DNA of 6,257 nt from Pernthalerella sp041176585 (GTDB lineage Bacteria > Pseudomonadota > Gammaproteobacteria > Burkholderiales > Burkholderiaceae_D). Made by a program: the position numbers and the translations under genes. The DNA is taken from positions 1 to 6,257 of the forward strand of contig JBEDCU010000029.1 of the NCBI GenBank assembly GCA_041176585.1. The letters run 5' to 3'. This document shows positions 1-5,551 of the stretch, piece after piece (the stretch's first letter is position 1; each line of letters opens with the position of its first letter). The notes beneath the pieces were generated by a model that worked only from the letters and a program-made list of their open reading frames with translations, searched no databases and was not told where the DNA came from.

Positions 1-282
1 CTACATACCGCCACCAGTCTCTTAGCGCAAGCGCTCGCACCCAAAGTACGTGTGGTTGGACTTGCCCCTGGCTTAACAATGGTATCAGGCGATCAAACCG
101 AACAAGGTTTTGCAAAAGCACATACTCAAACACCATTAGGTAAAAGTAGTAATCCTGATGATATTGCACAAGCAGTCTGCTATCTCGCACAAGCTCAAGC
201 CATCACAGGCACCACCTTGTTAGTCGATGGTGGTCAACATTTAATTCCTTTACAGCGCGATGTGATGTTTGTCGCCAAATAA
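1..282 (+). CDS. SDR-family pteridine reductase-like oxidoreductase, C-terminal part (5' end outside window)
   Basis: This is the last 93 codons of a short-chain dehydrogenase/reductase. The frame is open from base 1 with no convincing start, so the gene is cut by the window edge; a GTG at 52 lies in mid-domain and is not the start. The visible part has the SDR post-catalytic segment (VVGLAPGLT, like the family's 'NxIxPG' stretch after the Tyr-x-x-x-Lys site), the 'NPDDIAQAVCYLAQ' helix, and the closing strand 'ITGTTLLVDGGQHL'. The 'DGGQHL' ending resembles FolM (dihydromonapterin/dihydrofolate reductase, 'LDGGRHL') and pteridine reductases. The following 'QRDVMFVAK' tail is, from memory, common in SDRs encoded beside folB. 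The likely role is NADPH-dependent reduction of a pterin or dihydrofolate in the cytosol. The catalytic Tyr/Lys and the nucleotide-binding Gly motif lie upstream and cannot be checked. The family call is firm; the substrate is inferred from the folB neighbour. Confidence 0.85.
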   Translation, partial: LHTATSLLAQALAPKVRVVGLAPGLTMVSGDQTEQGFAKAHTQTPLGKSSNPDDIAQAVCYLAQAQAITGTTLLVDGGQHLIPLQRDVMFVAK

Positions 283-317
283 AGCGCACATCTCACTCTT
301 TGAATCCGAAAGTTTTT

Positions 318-713
318 ATGTCTTCAACGTTAACTCACTCCACTCTTTCAACATGTCGCCGACTTTTTCTTCGTAACTATGAAGTCATGATTAATATTGG
401 TGTGCATGAGTTCGAAAAAAAAGGAGAACAGCGCGTCGTATTCAATGTGGATCTTTTCATTCCCTTAGCTGCTTCCACACCCAAAGAAGATAACCTCGAT
501 GAAGTAGTGGATTACGATTTCATACGCAAGACTATTACGCAGCATGTAGCACACGGTCATATTCACTTACAAGAAACACTCGTAGATAATATAGCTCGCA
601 CATTACTCGCCCACCCAAAAGTGCGCGCAGTCAGCATCTCCAGTGAAAAACCCGATGTGTATCCTGATTGCGATGCAGTTGGTGTAGAAGTTTTTCACAT
701 CAAGGAGAGTTGA
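318..713 (+). CDS. folB: Dihydroneopterin aldolase (FolB-like)
   Basis: FolB converts 7,8-dihydroneopterin to 6-hydroxymethyl-7,8-dihydropterin and glycolaldehyde in folate synthesis, and some members also epimerise. From the ATG at 318 the protein has 131 residues, close to the usual 115-130, with a slightly long N-terminus. The fold signature is visible: first strand 'LFLRNYEVMINIGVHEFE', 'VVDYDFI', 'LQETLVDNIA' and the C-terminal 'SEKPDVYPDCDAVGVEVF'. By alignment in my head with E. coli and S. aureus FolB, the active-site residues are Glu33, Tyr66, Glu86 and Lys111, all kept. A TTG at 300 would add six residues. The ATG at 318 is preferred, with a weak GAAAG five bases upstream. The ATG at 387 would remove the first strand and is rejected. 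The gene starts 35 nt after the SDR gene and abuts ttcA. FolX (dihydroneopterin-triphosphate epimerase) is the main alternative, since the neighbour is FolM-like, but the 'EKPD' lysine motif favours FolB. Confidence 0.85.
   Translation: MSSTLTHSTLSTCRRLFLRNYEVMINIGVHEFEKKGEQRVVFNVDLFIPLAASTPKEDNLDEVVDYDFIRKTITQHVAHGHIHLQETLVDNIARTLLAHPKVRAVSISSEKPDVYPDCDAVGVEVFHIKES
702..709 (+). promoter_or_regulatory. Ribosome binding site of ttcA
   Basis: AAGGAGAG lies four bases before the ATG at 714 and inside the last codons of folB. With the folB TGA directly abutting the ATG (no intervening base), it fixes the ttcA start and suggests translational coupling of the two genes. Confidence 0.75.
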
Positions 714-1658
714 ATGCATCAACTACTCACGCCTCAAGCAGAAATCAAGAGTGACATCTCTGCCAAACAAGCAGAAAAAATCGCCTATGAAAATAATAAA
801 CTAAATAAAAGATTATGCCGCTTAGTAGGTCAAGCTATCGGCGACTTCAATATGATTGAAGAAGGCGACAAAGTCATGGTCTGCCTATCAGGTGGCAAAG
901 ATAGTTACGCCATGCTTGATATTTTGATGACTCTACGTGAACGCGCGCCGATTTCATTCGACATCATCGCTGTGAATTTAGACCAAAAACAACCGAATTT
1001 TCCTGCGCATGTGTTGCCTGATTATTTAAGCAAACTAGGCATACCGTTTCACATCGAAAATCAAGACACTTACAGTATTGTTAAACGCGTCATACCTGAA
1101 GGTAAAACAACTTGTTCACTTTGCTCGCGCTTAAGAAGAGGCATTCTGTATCGTGTTGCAGATGAATTAGGTGCTACAAAAATCGCACTCGGTCATCACC
1201 GCGACGACATCATGGAAACTTTTTTCTTGAATATGTTTTTCGGTAGCAAACTCAAAGGCATGCCCGCAAAACTACAATCCGATGATGGCAAACATATTGT
1301 AATTCGACCACTGGCTTATGTTACTGAAGAAGATACTGAGCGTTATGCAGCAGTCAAACAATTTCCTATCATTCCTTGTGATCTGTGCGGCAGCCAAGAA
1401 AATCTGCAACGCAAACAAATCAAAGGCATGCTGCGTGAATGGGAGAAAAAATTTCCTGGGCGCGTAGATAACATTTTTTCATCACTCTCTACCGTCGTAC
1501 CTAGTCATTTAATGGATCGCAGCCAGTTTAATTTTGTAGACTTAGCAGTGACTGGCTCACCGATGCCTGATGGCGATATTGCTTTTGATGATGAGCCCTG
1601 TGCAAGCAATATCAATGAACCATCGGTAATCAAGTTACATAGTCATAGCGATAAGTAA
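714..1658 (+). CDS. ttcA: tRNA 2-thiocytidine(32) synthetase TtcA
   Basis: TtcA is a cytosolic, ATP-dependent, iron-sulfur enzyme that puts sulfur on cytidine 32 of certain tRNA anticodon loops. The 314-residue length matches E. coli TtcA (about 311). The PP-loop ATP-binding motif SGGKDS is at residues 59-64. The first Cys-x-x-Cys is at 134/137 (CSLC), followed by 'RLRRGILY' and the 'LGHHRDD' motif near 159-165. A second Cys-x-x-Cys is at 222/225 (PCDLC). Together these supply the cysteines used for the [4Fe-4S] cluster in the TtcA group. The related family TtuA/Ncs6 differs in having zinc-finger cysteines at both ends, which are not seen here. The start is set by the strong AAGGAG-type site and the abutting folB stop. 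The last 30 residues or so (after 'GSPMPDGD') are acidic and low in motif content, which is usual for this protein. The gene probably shares a transcript with the SDR gene and folB. Confidence 0.95.
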   Translation: MHQLLTPQAEIKSDISAKQAEKIAYENNKLNKRLCRLVGQAIGDFNMIEEGDKVMVCLSGGKDSYAMLDILMTLRERAPISFDIIAVNLDQKQPNFPAHVLPDYLSKLGIPFHIENQDTYSIVKRVIPEGKTTCSLCSRLRRGILYRVADELGATKIALGHHRDDIMETFFLNMFFGSKLKGMPAKLQSDDGKHIVIRPLAYVTEEDTERYAAVKQFPIIPCDLCGSQENLQRKQIKGMLREWEKKFPGRVDNIFSSLSTVVPSHLMDRSQFNFVDLAVTGSPMPDGDIAFDDEPCASNINEPSVIKLHSHSDK

Positions 1659-1721
1659 ATTGAATAAATGAGAAATTATGTAACAAACAAGAGCGCAAGC
1701 AATCGCCACCTTAAAGCAGCG

Positions 1722-1730
1722 TGCTAAAAT
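1722..1730 (+). promoter_or_regulatory. Extended -10 promoter candidate for glmU-glmS
   Basis: TGCTAAAAT fits the extended -10 pattern TGn-TATAAT, with five of six bases in the hexamer. No good -35 is seen 16-18 bases upstream, which extended -10 promoters can tolerate. It lies in the 96-nt gap between ttcA and glmU. Transcription would begin near 1737, leaving a leader of only about 18 nt before the glmU ATG. This is sequence inspection only; no start site has been mapped. Confidence 0.45.
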
Positions 1731-1754
1731 TTTGAATCAAATGAATATCTGCCT

Positions 1755-3113
1755 ATGAACGTTGTCATCCTCGCTGCCGGCATGGGAAAACGCATGCAAT
1801 CCGACCTACCCAAGGTCTTGCATGCATTAGCAGGTAAACCTTTGCTCTTGCATGTGATTGATACCGCAAGAAGCCTGTCACCACAACGATGCTGTGTTGT
1901 ATATGGCCATGGCGGCGATCTCGTACCGCAGCGACTAGCTGCAGATGATTTGCATTTCGCTCTACAAGAACCGCAGTTGGGAACTGGGCACGCAGTCACA
2001 CAAGCGCTACCCGTTTTAGATGAAACACAGCCCACGCTCGTGCTGTATGGTGATGTACCACTTACCACCTCTAGTACCTTACAAAAATTAGTCGCAGCTG
2101 CAGGCAAAGATAAACTCGCTGTACTCACCGTTGATCTTGATGACCCTACTGGCTATGGCCGTATCGTGCGCGAGCAAAATAACATTGTGCGCATCGTTGA
2201 ACAAAAAGATGCTAACGAAACCGAGCGTCAGATTCATGAAGTCAACACCGGCATACTAATCGCACCCACCACGCATCTAAAACGCTGGCTAGCCAATCTA
2301 TCCAACAACAACGCACAAGGTGAGTACTACTTAACCGACATCATCGCTAGCGCAGTTGCAGATGGTGTTGCAGTAACCTCATCGCAACCTGCTCATGCAT
2401 GGGAGACGCTAGGCGTGAACAGTAAAGTACAGTTAGCCGAATTAGAGCGCATACATCAACATAACATTGCCCATGCCTTATTAGAACAAGGCGTCACATT
2501 GATGGATCCCGCACGACTCGATGTGCGCGGTGAATTGCACTGTGGTCGTGATGTCGTCATCGACGTGGGTTGTGTCTTTGAAGGCAAAGTTGAACTAGAA
2601 GATGGCGTGACCATCAGTGCAAACTGCGTGATTAAAAATGCTCGCATAGCAAAAGGCACACTAATTAAACCTTTTTGCCATATCGAAGACAGCGTCATTG
2701 GTGAAGCAGCAGAAATTGGTCCCTATGCAAGACTACGTCCTGGAACTACTCTTGCAGATCACGTTCATATCGGTAATTTTGTGGAAGTAAAAAATAGTCA
2801 GTTTGGTAGCAAGAGTAAAGCCAATCATCTTGCGTATGTAGGTGATGCTACCGTTGGTGAGCGCGTTAACATAGGCGCTGGAACCATTACCTGTAACTAT
2901 GATGGCGCCAACAAACACCGCACCATTATTGAAGATGACGCCTTCATAGGCAGTGATAGTCAGCTCGTTGCACCTGTCACCGTAGGCAAAGGTGCCACAC
3001 TCGGTGCAGGCACCACCTTAACCAAAGATGCTCCAGCAAATAGTTTGACTGTGTCACGCGCCAAACAAATCAGCATCGCAGACTGGCAACGTCCAGTTAA
3101 ACAGAAAAAATAG
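1755..3113 (+). CDS. glmU: Bifunctional N-acetylglucosamine-1-phosphate uridyltransferase / glucosamine-1-phosphate acetyltransferase GlmU
   Basis: GlmU acetylates glucosamine-1-phosphate with acetyl-CoA and then couples the product to UTP, giving UDP-GlcNAc for peptidoglycan and LPS. It has 452 residues (E. coli 456) and both domains. The N-terminal uridyltransferase (about 1-225) shows LAAGMGKRM at 6-14, Lys20 in 'SDLPKVLH', QLGTGHA at 74-80, metal ligand Asp100 in 'YGD', and Asn222. The C-terminal left-handed beta-helix (about 247-452) shows Arg328, Lys346, catalytic His358 in 'KANHLAYVGD', and 'NYDG' at 381-384. These sit at a constant offset of five from the E. coli residues. The usual Thr of 'GxGTRM' is Lys here, a variant I believe is common in proteobacteria. 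The ATG at 1755 is the only usable start, because an in-frame stop lies at 1725. It has no clear Shine-Dalgarno sequence. glmS follows 8 nt downstream. Confidence 0.97.
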   Translation: MNVVILAAGMGKRMQSDLPKVLHALAGKPLLLHVIDTARSLSPQRCCVVYGHGGDLVPQRLAADDLHFALQEPQLGTGHAVTQALPVLDETQPTLVLYGDVPLTTSSTLQKLVAAAGKDKLAVLTVDLDDPTGYGRIVREQNNIVRIVEQKDANETERQIHEVNTGILIAPTTHLKRWLANLSNNNAQGEYYLTDIIASAVADGVAVTSSQPAHAWETLGVNSKVQLAELERIHQHNIAHALLEQGVTLMDPARLDVRGELHCGRDVVIDVGCVFEGKVELEDGVTISANCVIKNARIAKGTLIKPFCHIEDSVIGEAAEIGPYARLRPGTTLADHVHIGNFVEVKNSQFGSKSKANHLAYVGDATVGERVNIGAGTITCNYDGANKHRTIIEDDAFIGSDSQLVAPVTVGKGATLGAGTTLTKDAPANSLTVSRAKQISIADWQRPVKQKK

Positions 3114-3115
3114 GA
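3112..3115 (+). promoter_or_regulatory. Ribosome binding site of glmS overlapping the glmU stop
   Basis: AGGA begins within the glmU TAG stop codon and sits six bases before the glmS ATG at 3122. The overlap implies that ribosomes ending glmU deliver directly to glmS, so the two enzymes are likely made in a coupled ratio. Confidence 0.6.
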
Positions 3116-3121
3116 TTCCTC

Positions 3122-4948
3122 ATGTGCGGCATCGTCGGCGCTGTAGCGCAACGCAATATTGTTCCTGTCCTGCTAGAAGGACTGAAACGCCTTGAATATC
3201 GTGGTTATGATTCCTGTGGTGTAGCAGTGCATCAGCAAGGATTGAAACGTTCACGCAGTGTAGCGCGCGTAGCGGAGCTAGAAACGCAAGTCGCTGAAAC
3301 ACACTTTACTGGTCAGACAGGCATTGCGCACACACGTTGGGCTACACATGGTGCGCCAGCTACCAACAATGCTCACCCACATTTTTCGAGCAAAGATGGT
3401 GAACAACGCATCGCCTTAGTCCACAACGGCATCATAGAAAACTATGAAGAGATACGTGCTGAGCTGATGCAGCTAGGCTATGTGTTTGAATCACAAACCG
3501 ACACCGAAGCCGTTGCGCATCTGATTAATCATTTATATAACGGTGACTTATTAGCCACGGTTAAAACAGCTGTAAAACGTCTACATGGCGCCTTTGCTAT
3601 TGCGGTATTTTGCAAAGACGAACCAGAACGCGTAGTTGGCGCACGTCGTGGTTGCCCACTCATCATCGGCTTAGGACAAGGCGAGAACTTTCTCGCATCC
3701 GATGCCATGGCATTAGCGGGCACTACCGATCAAATCATTTATCTAGAAGAAGGCGATATCGCCGATGTAGGTTTACAAGCTGTAGTCATTAGCGACCTTA
3801 ACGACAAGCTGGTAACGCGACAAGCACAAACAGTGCAAGCTTATTCGGGCGCAATTGATCTTGGCCCTTATCGCCACTACATGCAAAAAGAAATCTTCGA
3901 GCAACCACGCGCTATTAGCGACACACTCGAAGGTGTACTCAGCTTCACACCAGAATTATTTGGTAAAGAAGCGGGCAAGGTATTTAATCAAATCGATGCG
4001 ATACAAATTCTTGCATGTGGCACAAGCTACTACTCAGGCATGACAGCACGCTACTGGTTAGAGAGCATTGCAGGCATTCCCACCAATGTAGAAATCGCAA
4101 GTGAATATCGTTATCGCGAACCAGCAATTAACCCCAATGCCTTAGTGATTGTGATTTCACAATCTGGTGAAACTGCTGACACCATGGCAGCACTTCAGTA
4201 TGCAAAACAACTTGGTCACAAACACACACTTTCCATCTGCAATGTCGCTACTTCTGCGATGGTGCGCGAAACTGAGCTCTCATACTTAACACGCGCCGGT
4301 GTTGAGATTGGTGTCGCATCAACCAAAGCCTTCACAACACAGCTAGCAGCACTGTATTTATTAACACTGACTCTGGCGAAACTACGTGGCCGTTTAAACG
4401 CTGAGCAAGAAGCATCACAACTCAAACAACTACGCCACTTGCCTGCCGCACTCACCAGTGTATTAGCACTAGAGCCACAAATCATTGCATGGGCTGATGC
4501 TTTTGCTCGCAAAGAAAATGCTCTCTTTTTAGGAAGAGGTTTGCATTATCCGATTGCACTTGAAGGCGCACTCAAGCTAAAAGAAATATCTTATATTCAC
4601 GCTGAAGCTTATCCAGCTGGTGAACTGAAACATGGACCACTTGCACTCGTCACAGAAGAAATGCCTGTTGTGACTGTTGCACCGAATGACACAATGATAG
4701 AAAAACTAAAATCTAACATGCAAGAAGTACGTGCACGTGGTGGACAGTTATATGTTTTTGCCGACGCAGATTCACACATCACCTCTAGTGAAGGTTTGCA
4801 TGTCATTCGTTTACCAGAACATTACGGACAACTATCTCCTATCTTGCATACACTGCCACTGCAGTTGCTTGCCTATCACACAGCCCTTGCACGAGGCACC
4901 GATGTTGATAAACCACGCAATCTTGCAAAGTCAGTGACTGTCGAATAA
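3122..4948 (+). CDS. glmS: Glutamine--fructose-6-phosphate aminotransferase (isomerizing) GlmS
   Basis: GlmS makes glucosamine-6-phosphate from fructose-6-phosphate and glutamine, the first committed step to UDP-GlcNAc. The 608 codons compare with 609 in E. coli. Cys2 directly after the initiator Met becomes the N-terminal nucleophile of the class II glutaminase domain (about 2-225). That domain also shows RLEYRGYDS near 23-31, TRWATHG at 71-77, NGIIEN at 102-107 and SQTDTE at 124-129. Two SIS sugar-phosphate isomerase domains follow, with ACGTS at 298-302, SQSGETADT at 346-354 and ASTKAFT near 399-405. The ring-opening/isomerase residues are present in 'LKLKEISYIHAE' and 'ELKHGPLAL' (His504), and the C-terminal tail 'KPRNLAKSVTVE' carries the conserved Lys603. 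Nothing is truncated. It is the second gene of a glmU-glmS pair; glmM, needed between the two enzymes, is not in the window. No glmS ribozyme is possible in the 8-nt gap. Confidence 0.98.
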   Translation: MCGIVGAVAQRNIVPVLLEGLKRLEYRGYDSCGVAVHQQGLKRSRSVARVAELETQVAETHFTGQTGIAHTRWATHGAPATNNAHPHFSSKDGEQRIALVHNGIIENYEEIRAELMQLGYVFESQTDTEAVAHLINHLYNGDLLATVKTAVKRLHGAFAIAVFCKDEPERVVGARRGCPLIIGLGQGENFLASDAMALAGTTDQIIYLEEGDIADVGLQAVVISDLNDKLVTRQAQTVQAYSGAIDLGPYRHYMQKEIFEQPRAISDTLEGVLSFTPELFGKEAGKVFNQIDAIQILACGTSYYSGMTARYWLESIAGIPTNVEIASEYRYREPAINPNALVIVISQSGETADTMAALQYAKQLGHKHTLSICNVATSAMVRETELSYLTRAGVEIGVASTKAFTTQLAALYLLTLTLAKLRGRLNAEQEASQLKQLRHLPAALTSVLALEPQIIAWADAFARKENALFLGRGLHYPIALEGALKLKEISYIHAEAYPAGELKHGPLALVTEEMPVVTVAPNDTMIEKLKSNMQEVRARGGQLYVFADADSHITSSEGLHVIRLPEHYGQLSPILHTLPLQLLAYHTALARGTDVDKPRNLAKSVTVE

Positions 4949-4993
4949 ACCAACAGTAAAAAAATTTACTAACCAATACTCTCCTATTCGCAC

Positions 4994-5063
4994 AGCGGCA
5001 AACGGCAAGCTCTGACCACATCAAAATTTGCCGTAACAATTAGCCGGAATAGCTTTGCCGTTT
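4994..5063. repeat. Nested CGGCAAA / TTTGCCG inverted repeats downstream of glmS
   Basis: Two adjacent direct copies, CGGCAAA (4996-5002) and CGGCAAG (5003-5009), are followed by two inverted copies, TTTGCCG at 5027-5033 and 5054-5060. They can pair as an outer stem (4996-5002 with 5054-5060) enclosing an inner stem (5003-5008 with 5028-5033). Alternatively, a longer imperfect stem can form from AAACGGCAAGCT (5000-5011) and AGCTTTGCCGTTT (5051-5063, one extra T). These folds exclude each other. No U-run follows, so it is not a classic intrinsic terminator. It lies in the 214-nt gap between glmS and the next gene and could be an mRNA-end structure, a protein-binding site or part of a small RNA. 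Confidence 0.6.
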
Positions 5064-5084
5064 CAAAATCACTCGCAAGATAAA
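5055..5084 (+). promoter_or_regulatory. Weak promoter candidate for the 109-aa orphan gene
   Basis: TTGCCG (5055-5060) and GATAAA (5079-5084), 18 bases apart, each match four of six sigma-70 consensus bases. A second possibility is TGGTATGTT at 5103-5111, an extended -10 type. The gap after glmS makes a separate promoter plausible, but neither candidate is strong. Confidence 0.25.
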
Positions 5085-5147
5085 ACCTAGGCTTTAAGTC
5101 AGTGGTATGTTTTTTGCTCTCTGTCTCCTCATTGAGATGTCAGATTT

Positions 5148-5153
5148 AAGGAG
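5148..5153 (+). promoter_or_regulatory. Ribosome binding site of the 109-aa orphan gene
   Basis: AAGGAG nine bases before the ATG at 5163 is the best Shine-Dalgarno sequence in this part of the window. It is the main reason to believe the short orphan gene is translated, and it fixes the start. Confidence 0.7.
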
Positions 5154-5162
5154 CAAGCGCAA

Positions 5163-5492
5163 ATGTCACATTACGTAATTGGAATGCAAACTTCTTTACA
5201 GCCTAGTTATGCGCAAGAAGAGTCTCCACCTAACTATCAAAAAAATATTCCCAGACTTAGCACACTCCCCAACACATCAGTTTCACAAACTGAACGCGCA
5301 CTCAGAACACGTCTGTTACAAATCGGACAGCAAATAACAAATTGTAGAGAAATGGCTTGTTCTATTGAAGAAGGCAATACGCAGAAAATTCACAGCAAAG
5401 GTATTAAGCTAACTTTGACGGCTGAATTACTTCAATCCATGATGCAAGCGCGTGAACTGGCTAGTCAGACTAATAAAAACAGTAAAAAATAA
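5163..5492 (+). CDS. Uncharacterised small protein, 109 aa, no recognised family
   Basis: I do not recognise this protein. It is soluble by appearance, with no signal peptide and no membrane segment. Residues 1-40 are rich in Ser, Gln, Pro, Thr and Asn and are probably disordered. They include a 'PPNY' tetrapeptide at 22-25 of the PPxY type. Residues 41-70 ('SQTERALRTRLLQIGQQ...') look like an amphipathic helix, and residues 84-102 ('TLTAELLQSMMQARELA') like a second. The tail is basic and polar ('NKNSKK'). Two Cys (61, 66) and five Met are present. The strong AAGGAG supports expression. It stands 214 nt after glmS and faces the 200-aa orphan gene convergently, so it is probably not part of the glm operon. 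It could be a secreted effector, a small regulatory partner or a lineage-specific orphan; the sequence does not decide between them. Confidence 0.65.
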   Translation: MSHYVIGMQTSLQPSYAQEESPPNYQKNIPRLSTLPNTSVSQTERALRTRLLQIGQQITNCREMACSIEEGNTQKIHSKGIKLTLTAELLQSMMQARELASQTNKNSKK

Positions 5493-5501
5493 CTCACTAT
5501 C

Positions 5502-5536
5502 GGTCAGTCTAAGTTAAACCAAACCGTAGACTGACC
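5502..5536. terminator. Hairpin between convergent genes, possible bidirectional terminator
   Basis: GGTCAGTCTA (5502-5511) is a perfect 10-bp inverted repeat with TAGACTGACC (5527-5536), with a 15-nt loop. It starts 9 nt after the stop of the 109-aa gene and ends 15 nt before the stop of the convergent 200-aa gene. On the + strand the stem is followed by an A-rich, not U-rich, run. On the - strand a T-run (complement of 5484-5489) begins about a dozen bases after the stem. The position fits a shared transcript end, but neither side has the ideal immediate U-tract. Confidence 0.55.
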
Positions 5537-5551
5537 AAAATCTAATAAAAA

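Noticed and set aside
52..282. GTG at 52 as the start of a 76-aa protein
   Set aside because: The same frame is open to base 1 and codes for continuous SDR sequence, so the GTG is internal and the gene is simply cut by the window edge.
300..317. TTG at 300 as the folB start
   Set aside because: It adds six residues with no family support and has no ribosome binding site; the ATG at 318 keeps the whole fold.
1659..1721. Terminator after ttcA
   Set aside because: No stem longer than four pairs with a following U-run was found, so read-through from ttcA into glmU cannot be excluded.
1724..2128. Minus-strand open frame of 134 codons opposite glmU
   Set aside because: It lies antisense to conserved GlmU catalytic sequence, is Cys/Ser/Arg-rich in a way typical of antisense translation, and has no family resemblance.
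3114..3121. glmS ribozyme/riboswitch upstream of glmS
   Set aside because: Only 8 nt separate glmU from glmS, so there is no room; the ribozyme is also mainly known from Gram-positive bacteria.
4216..4512. Minus-strand open frame of 98 codons opposite glmS
   Set aside because: It is antisense to the conserved SIS domain, with no recognisable motif; it is a shadow of glmS codon use.
4955..4970. AGTAAA-AAAA-TTTACT hairpin just after glmS as terminator
   Set aside because: The stem is six pairs with only one G-C pair at most positions A/T, and no U-tract follows; it is too weak to call.
4839..5039. Minus-strand frame running from the glmS 3' end into the intergenic region
   Set aside because: Most of it is antisense to the conserved GlmS C-terminus, the composition is not protein-like, and no good ribosome binding site is seen.
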